Assembly (NCBI GenBank): GCA_036677145.1
Contig: JAKFFF010000050.1
Location: 1-64,000, forward strand
DNA length: 64,000 nucleotides
Reading direction: 5' to 3'
Origin: CADEED01 sp036677145
Lineage (GTDB): Bacteria > Pseudomonadota > Gammaproteobacteria > Steroidobacterales > Steroidobacteraceae
Shown here: positions 60,042 to 64,000 of the stretch, piece by piece
Layout: each line of letters begins with the position of its first letter
How positions within the stretch are numbered: position 1 is the stretch's first letter
Translations under genes and position numbers: made by a program
Notes under the pieces: generated by a model
Databases searched by the model: none
Seen by the model: the letters and a program-made list of their open reading frames with translations, nothing else
What the model was told of the DNA's origin: nothing

Positions 60042-60775
60042 ACAACTCGACCACCTGCTGCGCCAATTGCGAAACACCGCTTGCCGGGCAGCAGCGGTTC
60101 TGTGGTCAGTGCGGCCAGCGTGCGGACGTCGGCCGGCTCACGATGCGCCACATCGGGCATGACATCCTGCACGCGCTCACCCACGCCGACCACAGCATCT
60201 TCGCGCTGGCCAAACAGCTCGCGTATCGCCCCGGCCACGTCGCGCGCGAGTATGTCGCGGGCCGACGCAAGAAATATTTCGGGCCGTTCCCATTCGTGGT
60301 GATCTCGGTCGGTCTCGCGAGTTTCATGATCATCGCGACGGGCGTGCATTTCTTCTCGCCGATCACGGACACGGGCGCGGCGGGTTTCCTGCAGCGGCAC
60401 GTGAACATCGTCATCGTGCTGCAGATGCCGTTTCTCGCTCTGTGGAGCGCCCTGCTGTTCTGGCCCGCGCGTCTGAACTACGCGGAGCACCTGGTGCTCG
60501 CGGCGTACACGTCCGGCTTTCGAATGTTGTTCCTCGGCCTGATCACGACGCCCATCATGTATTTCGCGAATCTGAAGCCGGGCAACCTCACGGTCGCGCC
60601 GCTGTACTACGGATTGTGGATGATCTACTTCTGCGTGGCGGCAGCGCAGTTCTACCGCGGTAATGCCGTCTGGACGGTCGTTCGCGCGGCGCTCGCCGCG
60701 GCGCTGGCCCAGCTCTCGACGATCTTCCTGATCTATCTGTTCATCATTCTGTATACCGTGGCCGGCGGCCGCTAG
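60038..60775 (+). CDS. DUF3667 membrane protein with N-terminal zinc ribbon
   Basis: A 245-residue protein. A short Cys-rich head (CCANC then FCGQCGQR, a CxxC...CxxC zinc ribbon) is followed by the DUF3667 block (RLTMRHIGHDILHALTHADHSIFALAKQLAYRPG) and about four membrane helices. Function unknown. The GTG start overlaps the previous stop, so it is coupled to the DUF1801 gene. Confidence 0.85.
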   Translation: MNNSTTCCANCETPLAGQQRFCGQCGQRADVGRLTMRHIGHDILHALTHADHSIFALAKQLAYRPGHVAREYVAGRRKKYFGPFPFVVISVGLASFMIIATGVHFFSPITDTGAAGFLQRHVNIVIVLQMPFLALWSALLFWPARLNYAEHLVLAAYTSGFRMLFLGLITTPIMYFANLKPGNLTVAPLYYGLWMIYFCVAAAQFYRGNAVWTVVRAALAAALAQLSTIFLIYLFIILYTVAGGR

Positions 60776-60787
60776 AAAGGGAAATCC

Positions 60788-61282
60788 ATGTCCAGCTACC
60801 AGCTCGCGCAGCTCAACGTCGCGAAACTCAAGGCGCCGCTCGACAGCCCCGAGCTCGAGGATTTCGTCGCCAACCTCGATCGCATCAATGGGCTCGCGGA
60901 AGGTTCGCCGGGCTTCGTCTGGCGCCTGAAGGGCGAGGGGAACGACGCGACGTCGCTGCGCCCATTTGATGACGACGTCATCGTGAACATGTCGGTGTGG
61001 CGCGATGTTGCGGCGTTGCGGGCCTTTGTCTACGACTCCGCGCACGTGGCCATCATGAAACGTCGTCGCGAGTGGTTCATGCGCATGGCGGATGTCTACA
61101 TGGTGTTGTGGTGGGTGCCGGTTGGACATGAGCCGACGATCGAGGAGGCGGCCACGCGTCTGGCGCACATGCGCGAGCACGGGGCGTCTCCCGAGGCATT
61201 TACGTTCGGCGATGCAATTCCGCCACCCGACGCGGCCGCTGGCGCCAACCCGGTTTCCTTCAAGGACGGTTGTCCGGCGTGA
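60788..61282 (+). CDS. DUF3291 protein
   Basis: A 164-residue protein of the DUF3291 family, a dimeric ferredoxin-like fold related to monooxygenase-type small proteins. Blocks include YQLAQLNVAKLKAPLDSPEL, NGLAEGSPGFVWRLKGEG and SVWRDVAALRAFVY. The last contains the family's conserved tryptophan and aromatic pattern. AAAGGGAAA precedes the ATG. Its stop overlaps the GTG of the YdeI-like gene. Function unknown. Confidence 0.87.
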   Translation: MSSYQLAQLNVAKLKAPLDSPELEDFVANLDRINGLAEGSPGFVWRLKGEGNDATSLRPFDDDVIVNMSVWRDVAALRAFVYDSAHVAIMKRRREWFMRMADVYMVLWWVPVGHEPTIEEAATRLAHMREHGASPEAFTFGDAIPPPDAAAGANPVSFKDGCPA

Positions 61283-61836
61283 AACCGAAATTCTTCGCAA
61301 CGCCGGAGGATTTCCGCGCCTGGCTCGCGAAGAATCACGAGACCGCGCCCGAATTGCTCGTGGGCTTCCACAAGAAGGACACCGGGAAGTCCAGCATCAC
61401 CTGGCCGCAGTCGGTCGACGAGGCTTTGTGTTACGGGTGGATAGACGGCGTGCGCCGCAGCCTCGGATCCGTGAGTTACACGATCCGCTTCACTCCGCGC
61501 CGGCCGCGCAGCGTGTGGAGCTCGATCAACATCGCGCGCGTGAAGGTGCTGACGAAGGAAGGCCGGATGACTCCCGCGGGCGTCGCGGCATTCGAGCGCC
61601 GCTCGCGCGACCGCTCGAAGATCTACGCGTACGAACAGCGCGATCAGGCCAGCCTCTCTCCCGCCGAGATCAAACTATTCAAGAAGGATCCGGCGGCGTT
61701 CTCGTTCTTCGAGAAGCTCGCGCCGTCGTATCGCCACAAGGCGCTCTACTGGGTGACGTCAGCCGCGAAAGCCGAAACCCGCAAGTCGCGGCTCGAACGG
61801 CTGATCGCGATGTGCGCGGCCGGCAAGAAGCTCTGA
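61279..61836 (+). CDS. YdeI/OmpD-associated family protein
   Basis: A 185-residue small protein of the YdeI/OmpD-associated (bacteriocin-protection-like) family. Typical blocks are FRAWLAKNHETAPELLVGFHKKDTGKSSITWPQSVDEALCYGWIDG and RFTPRRPRSVWSSINI. In Enterobacteria, relatives affect resistance to peptides, but the mechanism is unknown. The GTG start at 61279 overlaps the previous stop (GTGA); a TTG nine bases earlier is possible. It ends a four-gene coupled run. Confidence 0.88.
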   Translation: MKPKFFATPEDFRAWLAKNHETAPELLVGFHKKDTGKSSITWPQSVDEALCYGWIDGVRRSLGSVSYTIRFTPRRPRSVWSSINIARVKVLTKEGRMTPAGVAAFERRSRDRSKIYAYEQRDQASLSPAEIKLFKKDPAAFSFFEKLAPSYRHKALYWVTSAAKAETRKSRLERLIAMCAAGKKL

Positions 61837-61906
61837 TAAGGTCTAACAACCGGGTTTGCGGTATGCGTTGCTGCTGGAGATTGGTCGCAATCTCGCAGGA
61901 AACCTG

Positions 61907-62479
61907 TCAAGGTTTCTTCTTCGGCGCCGGCGGCGCCGTTTCGATCTCGAGATTCGGCACGCCGAACTTTCCTTCGAGACTATGCAATTGCTCCAGGTCG
62001 ATCGAGCCGACGATGTTCACGATCGTGAACTGGCGCGGCTCGCTGGCAATGATCGCAAGCCCCTGCGCCCGTTCGCCGTCGATCAGCACGAAAACGTCGA
62101 CGTCGGTTTGATCCTTGCGGCTGCGGGCTTCGACGATACGCGACCAGCCCGGAGCCGAAAGCTGCTTGCGTACGCCTTCCACATCCGCCTTGGGGTATGC
62201 GAAATCCTTGTCGAACGTATAGCTGCGCACGAAGATGCCGGTGAGGCCATTACACAGCTTCTTCGCATCGGCTTGCTCGGGATCGGATGCATCGAGGAAC
62301 CGGCATCCCATGCCGAGCAGCCGCGAGTCGAGCGTGACGTTCACGGATTCACTCGCCAGGTCGACGAGCCCCGCGAATTCGGGAATGCGCAGTTGTCCCT
62401 TGCCGGCCGCGGCCTGGGGCGACTGGGCGAAGGCCACTCCCGAAAGCCCGAGAATGGCGGCGAACAAAAAAGCTTTCAT
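61907..62479 (-). CDS. DUF4252 secreted protein (paralogue B)
   Basis: A 190-residue exported protein. A signal peptide covers residues 1-18 (GVAFA), and the DUF4252 domain fills the rest. It is clearly a paralogue of the protein at 63436-63990: both have LRIP(E/D)F, LS(A/T)PGWS, DVDVF, GLA and ASEPR-FTIV, and G(K/Q)FG(V/I)P near the end. Its C-terminus has a proline-lysine tail. Last gene of the sigma operon; its start overlaps the anti-sigma-like gene (ATGA). Its stop lies inside a small GAAACCT/AGGTTTC hairpin. Confidence 0.87.
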   Translation of the reverse strand: MKAFLFAAILGLSGVAFAQSPQAAAGKGQLRIPEFAGLVDLASESVNVTLDSRLLGMGCRFLDASDPEQADAKKLCNGLTGIFVRSYTFDKDFAYPKADVEGVRKQLSAPGWSRIVEARSRKDQTDVDVFVLIDGERAQGLAIIASEPRQFTIVNIVGSIDLEQLHSLEGKFGVPNLEIETAPPAPKKKP

Positions 62480-62859
62480 GAACGATTCTCCTCTTCGGTC
62501 ACGCCCTCGTCGGGCGTCGTCTGCACCGCCCGGTAGGCGAGATCCAGTTTTTCACTCGTCACGCGCAATGCCTGCAGCAGTTCGCTGCGCGCGGCAAGTC
62601 CTTCGGCGCGCGCGATGCGTTCCTCGCGCAGCTGCGCGGCGTGTTGACCGGCCAGCACGGCGGCGAGTAGTGAGGCGGCGAGCGCGGCCGGAATCCAGTA
62701 GCGACGCGACGCGCGCACCGGGACATCGATGACGGGCACCGGCATCACCGGCGCGGCGGCCCGCGCGGGCAGCGAACGCATCAGCCTTTCGGTGAATCCT
62801 GCCGGCGCGTCGACCGGGCGCAGCGCGCGGCGCAATTCGTTTTCGAATGTGTCGTTCAT
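62476..62859 (-). CDS. putative membrane anti-sigma factor
   Basis: A 127-residue protein with a basic and acidic cytoplasmic N-terminus (MNDTFENELRRALRPVDAP), one membrane helix at about 53-71 and a short outer tail with charged helices. It lacks the HxxxCxxC zinc motif of classic anti-sigma domains, so the call rests on size, topology and position. It overlaps the sigma gene (ATGA at 62856-62859) and the DUF4252 gene behind it. It probably holds the sigma factor inactive until a signal arrives. Confidence 0.65.
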   Translation of the reverse strand: MNDTFENELRRALRPVDAPAGFTERLMRSLPARAAAPVMPVPVIDVPVRASRRYWIPAALAASLLAAVLAGQHAAQLREERIARAEGLAARSELLQALRVTSEKLDLAYRAVQTTPDEGVTEEENRS

Positions 62860-63419
62860 GGTTCCTCGCAATCCACGATCTGCGCGCCGACCAGGCGGCG
62901 GCGCAGTGTCGTCAATGACCTCTTGATGTGGCTCTTCACGGTGTTGGCGGGCATGTCGAGCGCCGCCGCGATTTCCGCGATATCGCAATCTTCCTGATAA
63001 CGCAGCAGCATCACCGCCCGCGCGTGCGGCGACAGTTCGCCGAGCAGGCTCAGCAGCGCGCGGTCCCGCAGCGGGTCGGCGGCGACTTCTTCCGCGGCGA
63101 CGTCGTCACCCTCGGCGAGCGGCTGCGTGTGTGAATGCGCCACGCTGCGCAGCCGGTCTATGGCCAGATTCGCGGCGACCCGTCGCAGCCAGAAGCCGAG
63201 ATGCTCAGGCGATTCGATGTTCGCGAGCTTGCGGTACAACTGCAGGAACACGTCCTGCGCGAGGTCCTCGGCCGCGTCGCGGCGGTTGAACATCCGCAGG
63301 CCGATGCTGAACACGGTGGACTGATGCTGCCGCACGATGGTCGCGAAGGCCTCGGCGTCTCCGGCACGCGCGCGCGGCAGCAGCGTGTCAGTCATCGATT
63401 GCGCGGCGAGAAGAGTCAC
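62856..63419 (-). CDS. ECF RNA polymerase sigma factor
   Basis: A 187-residue sigma-70 family factor. Region 2 spans about 23-90 (AFATIVRQHQSTVFSIGLRMF, AAEDLAQDVFLQLYRKL, FWLRRVAANLAIDRLR). Region 4 spans about 130-180 (LSPHARAVMLLRYQEDCDIAEIAAALDMPANTVKSHIKRSLTTLRRRL). The start may be GTG 63419 (used here) or ATG 63395. It is translated with its membrane partner and sits between two DUF4252 genes. Its targets probably include this operon, but no -35/-10 pair could be tested because the upstream gene reaches the window edge. Confidence 0.93.
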   Translation of the reverse strand: MTLLAAQSMTDTLLPRARAGDAEAFATIVRQHQSTVFSIGLRMFNRRDAAEDLAQDVFLQLYRKLANIESPEHLGFWLRRVAANLAIDRLRSVAHSHTQPLAEGDDVAAEEVAADPLRDRALLSLLGELSPHARAVMLLRYQEDCDIAEIAAALDMPANTVKSHIKRSLTTLRRRLVGAQIVDCEEP

Positions 63420-63435
63420 GGTCCGTCCGCATGTG

Positions 63436-63990
63436 TCAGTCGTTCCGGCTCACCTTCGGGATGCCGAATTGTCCTTCGAGCTTCGCGATCTTGTCGATGT
63501 CGATGTTGCCGATCACGCTCACGATGGTGAATTCGCGCGGCTCGCTCGCGACCACGGCGAGCCCCTCGATCCGGTCACCCACCATGCGGATGAAGACGTC
63601 CACGTCCTCGCGCGGTTCGCGCTTGCGTGACTGCACGAGGGCGCTCCAGCCCGGTGTCGAGAGCTGGCTGCGAACGGCGTCTATGTCGGCCTTGTCGTAG
63701 GCGCCATCGACGTCGAAGCGGAAGGTGCGGACCTGCACGGACTTGATGTCTCCGAGCATGCTGAGCGCGGCGGCGTCGGTGTCGTCCGCGGACTCGGCGA
63801 GTTTCGATAGGGTACGCAGCAGGAAGCCATCGAGCGTGATGTCGACCGAATCCACGGCCTTGGCGCGCAGGTGGCTGAAATCGGGGATCCGCAATTCAGG
63901 GCCGGCGGCAGCGGCCTGGGACGGTGTCATGGCCGAAGCGGCGAGGGCGGCGGTGGCGGCGAGTGCAACGGCGACGGAGGCGATTTTCAC
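63436..63990 (-). CDS. DUF4252 secreted protein (paralogue A)
   Basis: A 184-residue exported protein: signal peptide about 1-27 (SQAAAA), then a DUF4252 domain similar along its length to the protein at 61907-62479. Shared blocks are LRIPDF, LSTPGWSALVQ, REDVDVFIRM, GLAVVASEPREFTIV and LEGQFGIP. It is 16 bases ahead of the sigma gene and seems to be the first gene of the operon within the window. The promoter lies outside the window. It may be the sensed or controlled component of the system. Confidence 0.88.
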   Translation of the reverse strand: MKIASVAVALAATAALAASAMTPSQAAAAGPELRIPDFSHLRAKAVDSVDITLDGFLLRTLSKLAESADDTDAAALSMLGDIKSVQVRTFRFDVDGAYDKADIDAVRSQLSTPGWSALVQSRKREPREDVDVFIRMVGDRIEGLAVVASEPREFTIVSVIGNIDIDKIAKLEGQFGIPKVSRND

Positions 63991-64000
63991 GGGCAGGCTC

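Noticed and set aside
59873..61300. 475-residue minus-strand frame opposite DUF3667 and DUF3291
   Set aside because: Very rich in Arg and His with no domain; both plus-strand genes have known families and coupled starts.
61899..61916. GAAACCT/AGGTTTC hairpin at the end of the DUF4252 gene as terminator
   Set aside because: Low stability, includes the stop codon, and no T-tract on the minus strand; noted only within that gene's entry.
1..64000. Mobile elements, prophage, CRISPR or restriction-defence islands
   Set aside because: No transposase, integrase, repeat-spacer array, methylase or toxin-antitoxin pair was seen among the supported genes, and both tRNA genes lack flanking integrase or direct repeats.

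Overview
The window is about 64 kb of GC-rich bacterial chromosome, densely packed on both strands. I see no transposase, integrase, CRISPR array, phage module or rRNA. The gene set points to an aerobic gammaproteobacterium: murJ-ribF-ileS-lspA-ispH followed by type IV minor pilins, rplU-rpmA-obgE facing ispB, lipid A-type acyltransferases, a PEP-CTERM protein and a patatin-Omp85 autotransporter. A Steroidobacteraceae, Nevskiales or Xanthomonadales-type lineage is my inference only; no marker gene here settles it.

Layout. 45-5872 (minus): a four-gene overlapping operon with the three pieces of an acyl-CoA dehydratase activase-type protein plus a secreted alpha/beta hydrolase. 5967-13295: lipid and hydrolase genes (acyl-CoA desaturase, sterol desaturase-family enzyme, two alpha/beta hydrolases, metallophosphoesterase, DUF4386 membrane protein, amino acid permease), several of them overlapping tail to tail. 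13482-16641: a PEP-CTERM protein and a two-gene carboxy(nor)spermidine polyamine operon. 16958-20932: ScyD-like beta-propeller, a second sterol desaturase-family enzyme and a divergent CadC-type regulator with TPRs. 21052-28010/28076: tRNA-Pro(CGG), a periplasmic protein, a DUF418 protein, patatin-Omp85, a Tat-exported FAD oxidase and ispB. 28207-38202: the conserved core (rplU, rpmA, obgE, rpsT, murJ, ribF, ileS, lspA, ispH). 38199-41160 (minus): fimU-pilV-pilW-pilX-pilE with every junction overlapping. 41263-45647: a Fur-family regulator, tRNA-Thr(CGT), an LpxL-type acyltransferase, a degenerate EAL protein, a LysR regulator and a small secreted peptide.

45667-53039 is the most distinctive accessory region. 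A cytochrome P450 and a fatty acyl-AMP ligase with its own carrier-protein domain form one overlapping operon. It diverges from a four-gene envelope-lipid module (DUF374 acyltransferase, GT2, LAB_N protein, GT39). Together these look like fatty-acid activation and oxidation beside lipid acylation and glycosylation. 53245-61836: a GAF-PAS-PAS-GGDEF-EAL protein, a GH95 fucosidase-type enzyme, an acyl-CoA dehydrogenase and a run of small DUF genes with GTGA overlaps. 61907-63990 (minus): an ECF sigma factor and its probable membrane partner bracketed by two paralogous DUF4252 secreted proteins, apparently a self-contained signalling operon.

Control signals are readable in places. Three near-identical CCCGGC-loop-GCCGGG terminators with T-tracts sit around rpmA, obgE and rpsT. 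The rplU promoter is close to consensus, and a TAGAAT or TATA(G/C)T -10 box recurs. At the Fur and P450 genes that box lies so close to the start codon that the mRNAs may be leaderless.
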